From: Enterobacter hormaechei subsp. hoffmannii
Lineage (GTDB): Bacteria; Pseudomonadota; Gammaproteobacteria; Enterobacterales; Enterobacteriaceae
Assembly: GCF_001729745.1 (NCBI RefSeq)
Contig: NZ_CP017186.1
Coordinates: forward strand, 2,294,001 to 2,358,000
Direction: 5' to 3'
DNA: 64,000 nucleotides
Positions 18,351 to 26,572 of this stretch are shown piece after piece. The notes beneath the pieces were generated by a model. It was not told where the DNA came from. It ran no database searches and saw only the letters and a program-made list of their open reading frames with translations. The translations under genes and the position numbers were made by a program. Position 1 is the first letter of the stretch. Each line of letters opens with the position of its first letter.

Positions 18351-18677
18351 ATGCTACGCATTCCGCAGAGTTGCATTCACACCCGTTCCACGCCTTTCTG
18401 GAACAAAGAAACGGCCCCCGCCGGCATTTTTAAACGTCACCTTGATACGGGCACGCAGCCGGGCGTTTACCCTCGCCTGTCGGTGATGCGCGGCGCGGTG
18501 CGTTATCTGGGCTATGCTGATGAATTTACACCTGAGCCTGACAGCGAGCTCGTCATTGAAGCGGGTCGTTTTGGCGTTTTCCCGCCAGAGAGATGGCACC
18601 ACATTGAGGTGATGACCGACGATACCTTGTTCAATATTGAATTCTTTGTTGAACCTGAGGTGCTTAAGTCCCTTTAA
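18351..18677 (+). CDS. yeaR: DUF1971 protein YeaR
   Basis: A 108-residue single-domain cupin-like protein of the DUF1971 family, which also forms the N-terminal part of TehB-type proteins. The sequence HTRSTPFWNKETAPAGIF...GVYPRLSVMRGAVRYLGYAD...FPPERWHHIE matches E. coli YeaR closely. It has a strong AGGGAGG ribosome site. It is followed after 27 bp by a second gene of the same family and then yoaG, forming one unit behind an NsrR-type site. The molecular activity is unknown; regulation in E. coli links it to nitrate and nitric oxide stress. It is about ten residues shorter at the C-terminus than E. coli YeaR. Confidence 0.9.
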   Translation: MLRIPQSCIHTRSTPFWNKETAPAGIFKRHLDTGTQPGVYPRLSVMRGAVRYLGYADEFTPEPDSELVIEAGRFGVFPPERWHHIEVMTDDTLFNIEFFVEPEVLKSL

Positions 18678-18704
18678 GCGTCCGACAACATGAAGGAAAC
18701 TATT

Positions 18705-19058
18705 ATGTTACGTATTCCTGAAAACTTTGTTCATACCCGCTCGACGCCGTTCTGGAATAAAGAGAGCGCCCCAAAAGCGCTTTTTACCCATCACAACACC
18801 AAAGCCGGCGTGTACGGTCGGTTGTCCGTCATGCAGGGTGCGGTGCGTTACTTTGGCTTTGCCGATGGCGATGCCACCGAACCCGATCTGGAAGTGATCA
18901 TTGAGGCCGGTTCTTTTGGCATCTCGCCACCGCAAAAATGGCACCGCATTGAGCTACTGACTGACGACACGTATTTTAATATCGACTTTTTCGCGGATCC
19001 TGCCGTCACGCTCAGCGGTGCGGGTATCGGTAAAGTGGTCAACACGCATAAGGAGTAA
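18705..19058 (+). CDS. YeaR paralogue (DUF1971)
   Basis: A 117-residue second member of the DUF1971 family, about half identical to the preceding YeaR: both have MLRIPE/Q, HTRSTPFWNKE, GRLSVMQGAVRYFGFAD or its equivalent, and PPQKWHRIE. It differs in residues 20-35, where it reads LFTHHNTKAGVYG and lacks the RHLDTGTQPG insertion. I start it at the ATG at 18705, preceded by AAGGA; an ATG five codons upstream is possible. It lies between yeaR and yoaG, which I recall as adjacent in E. coli, so a tandem duplication with divergence (or gain) is likely. It presumably shares their NsrR control. Confidence 0.88.
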   Translation: MLRIPENFVHTRSTPFWNKESAPKALFTHHNTKAGVYGRLSVMQGAVRYFGFADGDATEPDLEVIIEAGSFGISPPQKWHRIELLTDDTYFNIDFFADPAVTLSGAGIGKVVNTHKE

Positions 19059-19061
19059 ATA

Positions 19062-19244
19062 ATGGGTAAGGCTACCTATACCGTGAGCGTCACCAACAAC
19101 AGCAACGGCGTGTCGGTGGATTATGAAACAGAAGCGCCAATGGAGCTGCTGATCCCGGACGTCGCGGCAGATGTCGTGAAGGATCTGGTGAATACCGTTC
19201 GCGCCTACGATACGGAAAATGAACACGAGGTATGTGGCTGGTAA
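19062..19244 (+). CDS. yoaG: DUF1869 small protein YoaG
   Basis: A 60-residue protein with MGKATYTVSVTNNSNGVSVDYETE at the N-terminus and YDTENEHEVCGW at the C-terminus, matching E. coli YoaG almost exactly. E. coli YoaG is a small dimeric alpha/beta protein of unknown function. It begins three bases after the preceding stop codon with an AAGGAG site, so it is co-translated with the yeaR pair. Confidence 0.93.
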   Translation: MGKATYTVSVTNNSNGVSVDYETEAPMELLIPDVAADVVKDLVNTVRAYDTENEHEVCGW

Positions 19245-19252
19245 GCTGAATC

Positions 19253-19271
19253 GCCCGGCACTGCGCCGGGC
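19253..19271. terminator. GC-rich hairpin between convergent yoaG and patD
   Basis: GCCCGGCACTGCGCCGGGC forms a 7-bp perfect stem between the two convergent stop codons. No T-run follows on either strand, so it is a possible but weak bidirectional terminator. Confidence 0.4.
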
Positions 19272-19279
19272 ATGAGGGT

Positions 19280-20704
19280 TTAGTGTTTGATCATCACATG
19301 TCGGACTACCGTGTAATCCTCAAGTCCGTAGACCGACATATCTTTGCCGTAACCGGATAATTTCATTCCGCCGTGCGGCATTTCGCTCACCAGCATAAAA
19401 TGGGTATTGACCCAGGTGCAGCCATACTGCAACCGTGCGCTGAGTCGATGGGCGCGTCCGACGTCTTTTGTCCAGACGGACGAGGCCAGGCCGTATTGCG
19501 AATCGTTAGCCCAGCTCAGCACCTGCGCTTCATCCTCAAATTCTGTCACGCTGACCACCGGGCCAAACACTTCTCGCTGGACGATCGCATCTTCCTGCTT
19601 CGCCCCGGCCAGCAGCGTTGGCTGGAAGTAATATCCTGCCCCCTCTTTTTTACTGCCACCGGTGACGACGCGGATATGTCCGAGGGCTTTGGCTTCATCC
19701 ACGGCAGCACTAACGCGGGAAAGATGCGCTGCGGAGCTGAGCGGTCCCAGCTCCGTTGACGCATCGTCCGGCGCGCCCATTTTCAGGCTGGCAACGGCTG
19801 CGCCCAGCTTTTCGACCAGCGCGGGGTAAATCCCCTTCTGGGCATAGATACGACAGGCTGCGGTGCAATCCTGACCGGCATTGTAGAAACCAAACGTGCG
19901 CACGCCTTCAACCACGGCATCCAAATCTGCATCGTCAAAGACAATGACCGGGGCTTTTCCGCCCAATTCCATATGGGTACGTTTCACTGAAGATGCGGTA
20001 TGCCCGATAATATGTTCTCCGGTGGCAATAGAGCCAGTGAGAGAAACCATACGGACTTTTTCGTGACCGGTCAGCGGATCTCCTACGGTTTTGCCGCGAC
20101 CAAACAGCACGTTCAGCACGCCTGGCGGGAAGATATCTTTCGCCAGTTCCGCCAGCTTCAGCGCCGTCAACGGGGTAGTTTCAGATGGCTTGATGACGAC
20201 ACAGTTTCCCGCCGCCAGCGCGGGCGCCAGCTTCCACGCCGCCATCATCAGAGGATAGTTCCAGGGGGCAATAGAGGCGACAACGCCAACCGGGTCGCGG
20301 CGGATCATCGAGGTATGTCCTTCGAGATATTCTCCGGCAGCCAGCCCGTTCAGGCAGCGAGCGGCTCCTGCAAAGAAGCGAAACACATCGACCACGGCCG
20401 GGATCTCATCCCCCTGGACGCAGTGCAGCGGTTTCCCGCAGTTAAGGGACTCCAGTTTTGCGAACGCGTCAGCGTTGGCTTCTATCACATCAGCCAGTTT
20501 CAACAGACATTCGGCGCGCGTTTTCGGCGTCGTTTGTCCCCACTCTGTGAACGCGCGATCGGCAGCCTGGACGGCAGCGTCCACCTGTGCTGCCGACGCT
20601 TCAGCCATCTCCAGCAGCACTTCACCCGTGGCAGGATTATAAACCGCCTGCTTCTCACCTTCGCCGGTCACCAGTTCACCATTAATCAGCAATTGATTTT
20701 GCAT
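19280..20704 (-). CDS. patD: Gamma-aminobutyraldehyde dehydrogenase
   Basis: A 474-residue NAD-dependent aldehyde dehydrogenase that oxidises 4-aminobutanal, made from putrescine, to GABA. The catalytic segments are present: [15 protein letters not shown] near 245 with the general-base Glu, and [16 protein letters not shown] near 280 with the nucleophilic Cys; [10 protein letters not shown] is the cofactor-side loop. Length and sequence match E. coli PatD (YdcW). In E. coli it ends the ydcSTUV-patD operon with ydcR upstream. Here ydcR lies directly upstream with only 139 bp between, and the ydcSTUV transporter genes are missing. Putrescine breakdown would then need another importer or internal putrescine. 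Confidence 0.95.
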   Translation of the reverse strand: MQNQLLINGELVTGEGEKQAVYNPATGEVLLEMAEASAAQVDAAVQAADRAFTEWGQTTPKTRAECLLKLADVIEANADAFAKLESLNCGKPLHCVQGDEIPAVVDVFRFFAGAARCLNGLAAGEYLEGHTSMIRRDPVGVVASIAPWNYPLMMAAWKLAPALAAGNCVVIKPSETTPLTALKLAELAKDIFPPGVLNVLFGRGKTVGDPLTGHEKVRMVSLTGSIATGEHIIGHTASSVKRTHMELGGKAPVIVFDDADLDAVVEGVRTFGFYNAGQDCTAACRIYAQKGIYPALVEKLGAAVASLKMGAPDDASTELGPLSSAAHLSRVSAAVDEAKALGHIRVVTGGSKKEGAGYYFQPTLLAGAKQEDAIVQREVFGPVVSVTEFEDEAQVLSWANDSQYGLASSVWTKDVGRAHRLSARLQYGCTWVNTHFMLVSEMPHGGMKLSGYGKDMSVYGLEDYTVVRHVMIKH

Positions 20705-20843
20705 AGCATCGTCCTGTTGAAATCGACATTGTTTTCGCTGTCAGCACACGTTCTGGCGGGCCGATACGTGACAACGTCACGTTACCAATCCGCACTCCCT
20801 TACTAAAGGTAGACCGCGCATCATGTCGCTTCAGGAATTTTCA

Positions 20844-22268
20844 TCAAGGTGTGACTGGGTGCAGCATCATTTCGCGGATTAACCCCGCCAGCTGGACGAC
20901 CGCCTGCTCCTCCCGCTCGCCCCAGCCCCATGAGGTATTGAAACGGAAAAACGGTGTCCAGATATTGGAGGTGGAAAACATCTTACCGGGCGCAATGCTG
21001 ATTTGATGGGTTAATGCCTTCTCACTCAACCGCCCCGCATCCAGCTGTTCAGGCAGTTCCAGCCATAAAAAATAGCCGCTGTCGTTGTGATGGATTTTGA
21101 CACCAGCAGGCATATGGCGCAAAAGCGATTGCCAGGCCTGCTGTTTGCGTTCAGCAAGCGTGCGTCGCAGGCGACGAAGGTGGGCGTCGTAACGTTTGGT
21201 CGCCAGGTAATCCACCAGCGCCAGCTGCATGGGAGAGCTGGTGGATAACGTACTCATCAGCTGCAACTGCTGAATACGGCGCGCATGTTTTCCCGCCGCC
21301 ACCCAGCCAATACGGAAACCGGCCACCAGACACTTGGAGAATGAGGAGCAGTGCAACGTCATATCCTGCTTATCCCAGGCCTTTGCCGGAAGCGGCTTTT
21401 CGCGGCCAAAGTAGAGTTCGCTGTAAACATCGTCTTCAATCAGCGTGACGTTATGCCGGGTGAGTAAGGCCACCAGCTGAGCTTTCTTCTCTGCACTCAG
21501 CGTGAAGCCGAGCGGGTTCTGACTGTTGGTCATCAGCCAGCAGGCTTTCACCGGATAATCTTTTAACGCCTGCTCAAGGGCACTGAGATCGATGCCCTCA
21601 CGCACGTCAGTGGCAACCGACAGCGCTTTCAGTTTCAGACGTTCAAGCGCCTGGAGTGCGCCATAAAAACAGGGATTTTCAACGATAACCCAGTCCCCTG
21701 GTTCAGTCACAGCCTGCAAACTGAGGTTGAGCGCCTCAAGCGCGCCCGCGGTGATCACAATTTCATCCGGGGAGATATTCATCCCCTGCTGAGCGTAGCG
21801 ACGGGCAATGGCATGACGTAAGTCGACGTTACCCGGCGGCAGGTTTTCAATCACGCTCATGGCCGTGGCCGTTTTACTGACATTAGCCAGCGAGCGGTTG
21901 AGTTGCTGAAGCGGGAATAGGCGCGGATCGGGAAATGCCGAGGCAAAAGGGACAACGGAGGGGTCGCGGCTGGCCTGTAGCACGTCGAAGATATAGGTGT
22001 TGATGTCAACTACTTCATCGCGCATCACCTGCGCGGGCGGTGCTGGCTGGTGTGTGGTCGGACGGGCGGCAACGTAATAGCCTGACTGCGGTCTGGCAAC
22101 AATGCGCCCCTGACTTTCCAGCATCTGATACGCGTGGCCCACGGTCATGAAACTCATGCCGCTGCTTGCCGCCTGCTCTCGCAGAGAAGGCAGCTTATCG
22201 CCCGGCAACCATACGCCAAGCTCAATCTGCGAGATAATTTGTTGCGCCAGACGCTGGTATTTTTTCAT
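20844..22268 (-). CDS. ydcR: MocR-type GntR/aminotransferase regulator YdcR
   Basis: A 474-residue MocR-type protein. The N-terminal GntR winged helix (residues 1-70, QISQIELGVWLPGDKLPSLREQA) is joined to a fold-I aminotransferase-like domain that binds PLP. The expected Schiff-base lysine is in HCSSFSKCLVAGFRIGW near residue 310. It matches E. coli YdcR closely. The E. coli protein is thought to control the downstream putrescine genes; here patD is the only such gene left next to it, on the same strand. Its own start is ATG preceded by AGGAGAAT. Confidence 0.93.
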   Translation of the reverse strand: MKKYQRLAQQIISQIELGVWLPGDKLPSLREQAASSGMSFMTVGHAYQMLESQGRIVARPQSGYYVAARPTTHQPAPPAQVMRDEVVDINTYIFDVLQASRDPSVVPFASAFPDPRLFPLQQLNRSLANVSKTATAMSVIENLPPGNVDLRHAIARRYAQQGMNISPDEIVITAGALEALNLSLQAVTEPGDWVIVENPCFYGALQALERLKLKALSVATDVREGIDLSALEQALKDYPVKACWLMTNSQNPLGFTLSAEKKAQLVALLTRHNVTLIEDDVYSELYFGREKPLPAKAWDKQDMTLHCSSFSKCLVAGFRIGWVAAGKHARRIQQLQLMSTLSTSSPMQLALVDYLATKRYDAHLRRLRRTLAERKQQAWQSLLRHMPAGVKIHHNDSGYFLWLELPEQLDAGRLSEKALTHQISIAPGKMFSTSNIWTPFFRFNTSWGWGEREEQAVVQLAGLIREMMLHPVTP

Positions 22269-22350
22269 CAGATTCTCCTTATTGCTGACAGTGTATATCA
22301 GCAGGAGAAAAAGAGAAGAATTTGCTAACTGTTATGGGAAACGCGGCAGA

Positions 22351-22539
22351 TTACTTGCGATACTCAGTAATGTGATTCTGAGCAGAACGCGCTGCGGCCA
22401 GGTGGTCGAGCGTGATCATCGACGATTTGCAGAAAATGCATTTTGCGCCGAACGGATTTTTGTCAGACACATCAAAAGCTGAGGTGCGGTACTGCGAGCC
22501 ATGACAGCATGGGCAGCGGAAATGGATATAAGAAGTCAT
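22351..22539 (-). CDS. ymcF: YmcF/YnfQ-family small zinc-ribbon protein
   Basis: A 62-residue protein with the signature HFRCPCCHGSQYRTSAFDV and NPFGAKCIFCKSSMIT: paired CxxC motifs of a zinc ribbon. From memory this is the same as the E. coli cold-shock-induced small proteins YmcF and YnfQ, which are found beside csp genes. No csp gene is in this window, so this copy is away from its usual partner. It has a strong AGGAG site six bases before ATG. Function unknown; binding of nucleic acid is plausible for a ribbon of this size. Confidence 0.8.
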   Translation of the reverse strand: MTSYIHFRCPCCHGSQYRTSAFDVSDKNPFGAKCIFCKSSMITLDHLAAARSAQNHITEYRK

Positions 22540-22932
22540 AGGATTCTCCTGTAAACGTAAAAACGTAAATTACTCATGAGCCGATCAGGCAAAAGTTGGT
22601 TCGATACAAAACTAATCGGAATGTAGATAAAGACCCAAGAGAGGCTGCGGAGAGGCACAACGTGATGAGAACTGCTTTATAAAACTACGTCAGATATTTA
22701 TTTGGATTCAAAACCAGAAATCCATTAACGCATGTTGCTGGCGACAAAGCAAGCTGTTTAATGCGTAAAAATCATAAAAAGAAATTTTTTATTCTTCCTT
22801 GTTAGCTATATCAGCCAGATAAAGTTCACCTTTTCCCACAACTGTTATAGATAAATTATCAATTTCTGCTTCTGATATCTCATTTTCCCCCTCTTTATCA
22901 TAACAGCACACCGTTTAACATTGAGGCAGTGC
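22540..22932. other. 393-bp gap with divergent promoters of ymcF-like gene and cioA
   Basis: This holds the leader of the ymcF-like gene on the left and the cioA promoter on the right. It is AT-rich. On the minus strand, 22789-22911 reads as an open, acidic, coding-looking 40-residue frame (ending GELYLADIANKEE) with a GTG at best and no ribosome site. It could be the tail of a decayed gene. No operator was recognised. Confidence 0.5.
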
Positions 22933-24327
22933 ATGTTTGGTCCAGATGCGTTTCATCTTGCGCGAATACAGTTCGCCTTTACCGTATCCTTTCATATTAT
23001 TTTTCCGGCGATAACCATTGGCCTGGCGAGCTATCTCGCCGTGCTGGAAGGGCTGTGGCTGAAAACAAAAAACCCCGTCTGGCGTTCGCTGTACCATTTC
23101 TGGTCGAAGATCTTCGCCGTCAACTTTGGGATGGGCGTGGTCTCCGGCCTGGTGATGGCTTATCAGTTTGGCACCAACTGGAGCGGGTTTTCGCAGTTTG
23201 CGGGCAGCATTACCGGCCCTCTGCTGACCTATGAAGTGCTCACCGCGTTCTTCCTTGAGGCGGGGTTCCTCGGGGTAATGTTGTTTGGCTGGAATAAGGT
23301 CGGGCCGGGGCTGCACTTCTTTTCGACCTGCATGGTGGCACTGGGGACCCTCATGTCTACGTTCTGGATCCTCTCGTCAAACAGCTGGATGCAGACACCG
23401 CAAGGGTATGAAATCATCAACGGTCAGGTCGTTCCGGTGGACTGGTTTGCCGTGGTGTTTAACCCCTCCTTCCCTTACCGCCTGCTGCACATGTCGATAG
23501 CGGCATTTCTCAGCAGTGCACTGTTTGTCGGAGCCTCCGCGGCCTGGCATTTGCTGCGCGGAAACAACACCCCTGCCATTCGCACCATGTTCTCCATGGC
23601 GTTGTGGATGACGTTGATCGTAGCCCCTGTTCAGGCACTGGTGGGTGATATGCACGGGCTTAATACCTTAAAACACCAGCCCGCGAAAATAGCCGCCATT
23701 GAAGGCCACTGGGAGAATTCGCCGGGTGAGCCTACTCCACTGCTGCTGTTTGGCTGGCCGGATATGGATCAGGAACGGACCCGTTTTAGCCTTGAAATTC
23801 CCGCTCTCGGCAGCCTTATCCTGACCCACAGTTTCGATAAACAGGTTCCGGCATTGAAGGAGTTCCCAAAAGACGATCGCCCGAACGCCACCATTGTCTT
23901 TTGGTCTTTCCGCATCATGGCCGGTTTAGGGATGTTGATGCTCTTCCTGGGCATGGTGGCGGTCTGGCTGCGTTACAAACAGCGCCTCTACACCTCACGT
24001 TCCTTCCTGTGGTTTGCCCTGCTGATGGGGCCGTCCGGGCTGATCGCGATCCTCGCCGGATGGGTAACAACGGAGGTCGGCCGCCAGCCCTGGGTCGTCT
24101 ATGGGCTACAGCGTACGAAGGATGCGGTTTCCGCACATGGCGATCTGCACATGAGCATCAGCTTGCTGGCCTTCTTCGTGGTTTATACCGCGGTGTTCGG
24201 CGTGGGTTACAGCTATATGGTGCGTCTGATTAAAAAAGGGCCGCAGCCTTATGAATCCTTCGCGACTGAATCCGATGGCCGCCCTGCTCGTCCGCTTTCT
24301 GCCGTCACCACTGAATTTAAGGAGTAA
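22933..24327 (+). CDS. cioA: Cytochrome bd-type quinol oxidase subunit I, CIO-like
   Basis: A 464-residue subunit I of a bd-type terminal oxidase, an inner-membrane quinol:O2 oxidoreductase with haems b558, b595 and d. Nine hydrophobic helices are visible. Candidate haem ligands are His in SFHIIFPAITIG (about residue 20) and His in RLLHMSIAAF (about 185). The quinol loop after GDMHGLNTLKHQPAKIAAIEGHWE is short, as in cyanide-insensitive CioA rather than E. coli CydA. The ATG at 22933 follows GAGG at good spacing; a TTG four codons upstream is less likely. It forms an operon with subunit II and a DUF2474 peptide. The symbol cio reflects the short loop and is a family-level call. Confidence 0.88.
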   Translation: MFGPDAFHLARIQFAFTVSFHIIFPAITIGLASYLAVLEGLWLKTKNPVWRSLYHFWSKIFAVNFGMGVVSGLVMAYQFGTNWSGFSQFAGSITGPLLTYEVLTAFFLEAGFLGVMLFGWNKVGPGLHFFSTCMVALGTLMSTFWILSSNSWMQTPQGYEIINGQVVPVDWFAVVFNPSFPYRLLHMSIAAFLSSALFVGASAAWHLLRGNNTPAIRTMFSMALWMTLIVAPVQALVGDMHGLNTLKHQPAKIAAIEGHWENSPGEPTPLLLFGWPDMDQERTRFSLEIPALGSLILTHSFDKQVPALKEFPKDDRPNATIVFWSFRIMAGLGMLMLFLGMVAVWLRYKQRLYTSRSFLWFALLMGPSGLIAILAGWVTTEVGRQPWVVYGLQRTKDAVSAHGDLHMSISLLAFFVVYTAVFGVGYSYMVRLIKKGPQPYESFATESDGRPARPLSAVTTEFKE

Positions 24328-24332
24328 CCGTA

Positions 24333-25343
24333 ATGGGTATCGATCTTTCCATTATCTGGTTCGTGATTATCGTTTTCGCCACGTTGATGTATATCGTGAT
24401 GGACGGTTTTGATCTGGGGATAGGCATACTGTTTCCGATAACGCCGAATGCGGACGATCGCGACGTAATGGTCAACAGCGTGGCTCCCGTCTGGGACGGC
24501 AACGAAACCTGGCTGGTGCTTGGCGGTGCGGCCCTGTTTGGCGCCTTTCCTCTCGCCTATGCGGTGATCATCGACGCGCTAACCAGTCCACTTACAATAA
24601 TGCTGATCGGGCTTATATTTCGTGGCGTCGCCTTCGAATTTCGCTTCAAAGCGACTCCGGCGCACCGTCCGTTCTGGGATAAGGCCTTTATTGGCGGGTC
24701 AATTGTGGCGGCCTTCAGCCAGGGCATCACCGTCGGCGCGGTCATCCACGGGTTCAGCGTCACCGGTCGCGCTTACAGCGGTGGTCCGTTTGACTGGTTT
24801 ACCGCGTTCAATCTTTTCTGCGGTGCGGGTCTTGTGGTGGCTTACGCGCTGTTAGGATCAACGTGGCTGGTAATGAAAAGTGAAAATGCCCTGCAACAGC
24901 GGATGCGTCAGGTATCGAAAGTGCTTCTGCTCCTGCTTCTGGTATTCATTGCGGTAATCAGTATATGGACCCCTCTCGCCCAACCAGCCATTGCTGCGCG
25001 CTGGTTTACGCTGCCGAATCTGTTTTATCTGCTGCCCGTTCCTGCGCTGGTTGCGATCCTGAGTCTGTGCCAGTGGCGCTGCCTGAACGATCCTGCGAGC
25101 CATACTCTGCCGTTTATCATGACGTTAGGGCTGGTTTTTCTTGGCTTTAGCGGGCTTGGGATCAGCATCTGGCCGCATATCATCCCGCCGGACATTACCC
25201 TCTGGCAGGCCGCTGCGCCAGCCCAAAGCCAGGGCTTCATGATGGTGGGCGCACTGTTGATCATTCCTGTGATTCTGGTCTACACCTTCTGGAGTTATTA
25301 CGTTTTTCGCGGAAAAGTACAGCATGGGGAGGGTTATCACTGA
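24333..25343 (+). CDS. cioB: Cytochrome bd-type quinol oxidase subunit II
   Basis: A 336-residue subunit II with eight hydrophobic helices. The family start IWFVIIVFATLMYIVMDGFDLGIGILFP and the PVWDGNETWLVLGGAALFGAFPLAYA stretch are intact. It begins five bases after the cioA stop with an AAGGAG site. Its stop overlaps the next start (TGATG), so subunit I, subunit II and the small peptide are translationally linked. CydB-family proteins bind no haem of their own in the best-studied enzymes and support the fold of subunit I. Confidence 0.9.
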   Translation: MGIDLSIIWFVIIVFATLMYIVMDGFDLGIGILFPITPNADDRDVMVNSVAPVWDGNETWLVLGGAALFGAFPLAYAVIIDALTSPLTIMLIGLIFRGVAFEFRFKATPAHRPFWDKAFIGGSIVAAFSQGITVGAVIHGFSVTGRAYSGGPFDWFTAFNLFCGAGLVVAYALLGSTWLVMKSENALQQRMRQVSKVLLLLLLVFIAVISIWTPLAQPAIAARWFTLPNLFYLLPVPALVAILSLCQWRCLNDPASHTLPFIMTLGLVFLGFSGLGISIWPHIIPPDITLWQAAAPAQSQGFMMVGALLIIPVILVYTFWSYYVFRGKVQHGEGYH

Positions 25344-25471
25344 TGCAACAACCTGTATGGAAACGTTTGATGTGGCTTGCCATCATCTGGGGCGGCAGCG
25401 TCCTGGCACTGGCCTGCGTAAGTATGCTCTTTAAAATGCTGATGGCCGCAGCCGGATTTAAATCGCACTAA
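25343..25471 (+). CDS. DUF2474 small membrane peptide of the bd oxidase
   Basis: A 42-residue single-helix protein (MQQPVWKRLMWLAIIWGGS at the start, ending GFKSH). It overlaps the cioB stop by one base (TGATG). Position, size and the aromatic WxxIIWxGS motif fit the DUF2474 family, which sits at the end of CIO-type operons and probably plays the accessory role that CydX plays for CydAB. Confidence 0.85.
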   Translation: MQQPVWKRLMWLAIIWGGSVLALACVSMLFKMLMAAAGFKSH

Positions 25472-25595
25472 TTCATTCACCGGGTGCGTTGCCGCCCGGT
25501 CCTTATCTCGCACTTTCAGATAAACCCCATTAACACCCTGGAGGGTATGGTTACACTGAAAAAATATTTACAGCATTGATAGTTTGAGAAGAAAA

Positions 25596-26033
25596 ATGAA
25601 AAAGCTCGCGGCAGTAAGTTTAATCAGCCTCGCACTGGCGGGATGCGTTAATCCCGGTAAAGCCTCCGTTCAGACCGATCAGTTAGAGAATCACCGTTTC
25701 GTGCTGGAAAACGTTGATGGCAAAGCGGTTAAGGGCCTGAAAACGCAGCCTGAAATTCGGTTCAGCGCGCAGCCCAGTATCAGCCTGATTAACAACATTG
25801 CCGTCTCCGGCACAATGTGCAACGGCTTCAACGGCCAGGGAAAATTGTCCGAAGGAGAGTTGACGGTCAAAACGCTGGCAATGACGCGGAAACTCTGCAT
25901 CGAGCCGCAGCTTAATGAACTGGATCAGACCCTCGCCGATATGCTACGCACAGGCGCTCAGGTAGACCTGACCGAAGACCAGTTAACGCTGGCGACAGCC
26001 AATAAGTCTTTAATGTTTAAGCGAGTTGAATAA
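25596..26033 (+). CDS. hslJ: META-domain lipoprotein HslJ
   Basis: A 145-residue outer membrane lipoprotein. The signal peptide ends in the lipobox LALAGC (Cys at about residue 17). The mature part is one META domain, with SGTMCNGFNGQGKLSEGELTVK and LAMTRKLC matching E. coli HslJ, whose gene was found as heat-inducible and linked to novobiocin resistance. The E. coli neighbours ydbJ and ydbK follow here as well. The ATG at 25596 is preceded by GAGAAGA; a TTG four codons earlier is less likely. Confidence 0.92.
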   Translation: MKKLAAVSLISLALAGCVNPGKASVQTDQLENHRFVLENVDGKAVKGLKTQPEIRFSAQPSISLINNIAVSGTMCNGFNGQGKLSEGELTVKTLAMTRKLCIEPQLNELDQTLADMLRTGAQVDLTEDQLTLATANKSLMFKRVE

Positions 26034-26034
26034 C

Positions 26035-26301
26035 TCAGTAACTCCCGCACGATCCTACGGCAAGCGACTGCTCACTACAGCGTTTGCCGTTTGGCAACGC
26101 GCACATGCCGATAGCGGAGCCGTCGAGCTGACGGGCAACGGAGAGTGACCCTCCGATCATTGCGCAGTTGGCCTGGCCTGAACTGGACATAGCCGCTCGC
26201 ATACCTGGCGTAACGTGTGCCGCTGTCGCCTGCTGTACAGGTTCATTGCTGCATGCCGACAACAGTAACGCGGCACATCCGACCCAAAATGCAGAACGCA
26301 T
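26035..26301 (-). CDS. ydbJ: DUF333 lipoprotein YdbJ
   Basis: An 88-residue lipoprotein. The signal peptide ends LLLSAC with Cys near residue 17. The mature part contains the DUF333 pattern NCAMIGGSLSVARQLDGSAIGMCALPNGKRCSEQSL, typical of hydrolase-inhibitor-like small proteins. Its stop faces that of hslJ with one base between them. The ATG at 26301 is preceded by GGAGGAAGG; the longer open frame to 26451 has no signal peptide and is rejected. Function unknown. Confidence 0.9.
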   Translation of the reverse strand: MRSAFWVGCAALLLSACSNEPVQQATAAHVTPGMRAAMSSSGQANCAMIGGSLSVARQLDGSAIGMCALPNGKRCSEQSLAVGSCGSY

Positions 26302-26572
26302 ACCTTCCTCCCCATAGTTAAAGCGAAACCTATGCATAATAGGCATCACGCGCCGCATCGTCGAGAGCGGATGTGCGTATTTATGCGCTCTGGTAACAAT
26401 TTCTCGCAATTTTTTATCGCGAATAGCCATCCAGTCATTGATACAGCGCATCCCAAGGACACAAAAGCGAAAATCGTAAAACCTGAGCTTTGCTAAAATA
26501 CACAGATAATATTCAGGGTCTGTCGTCGTTTTACAGGCCCTTCATTTTTGCGCAATGTAAGGGTGTTGTCCT

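Noticed and set aside
20000..20806. 268-residue plus-strand frame opposite patD
   Set aside because: Antisense shadow with Arg/Gln-rich sequence and no domain; patD is a clear full-length gene.
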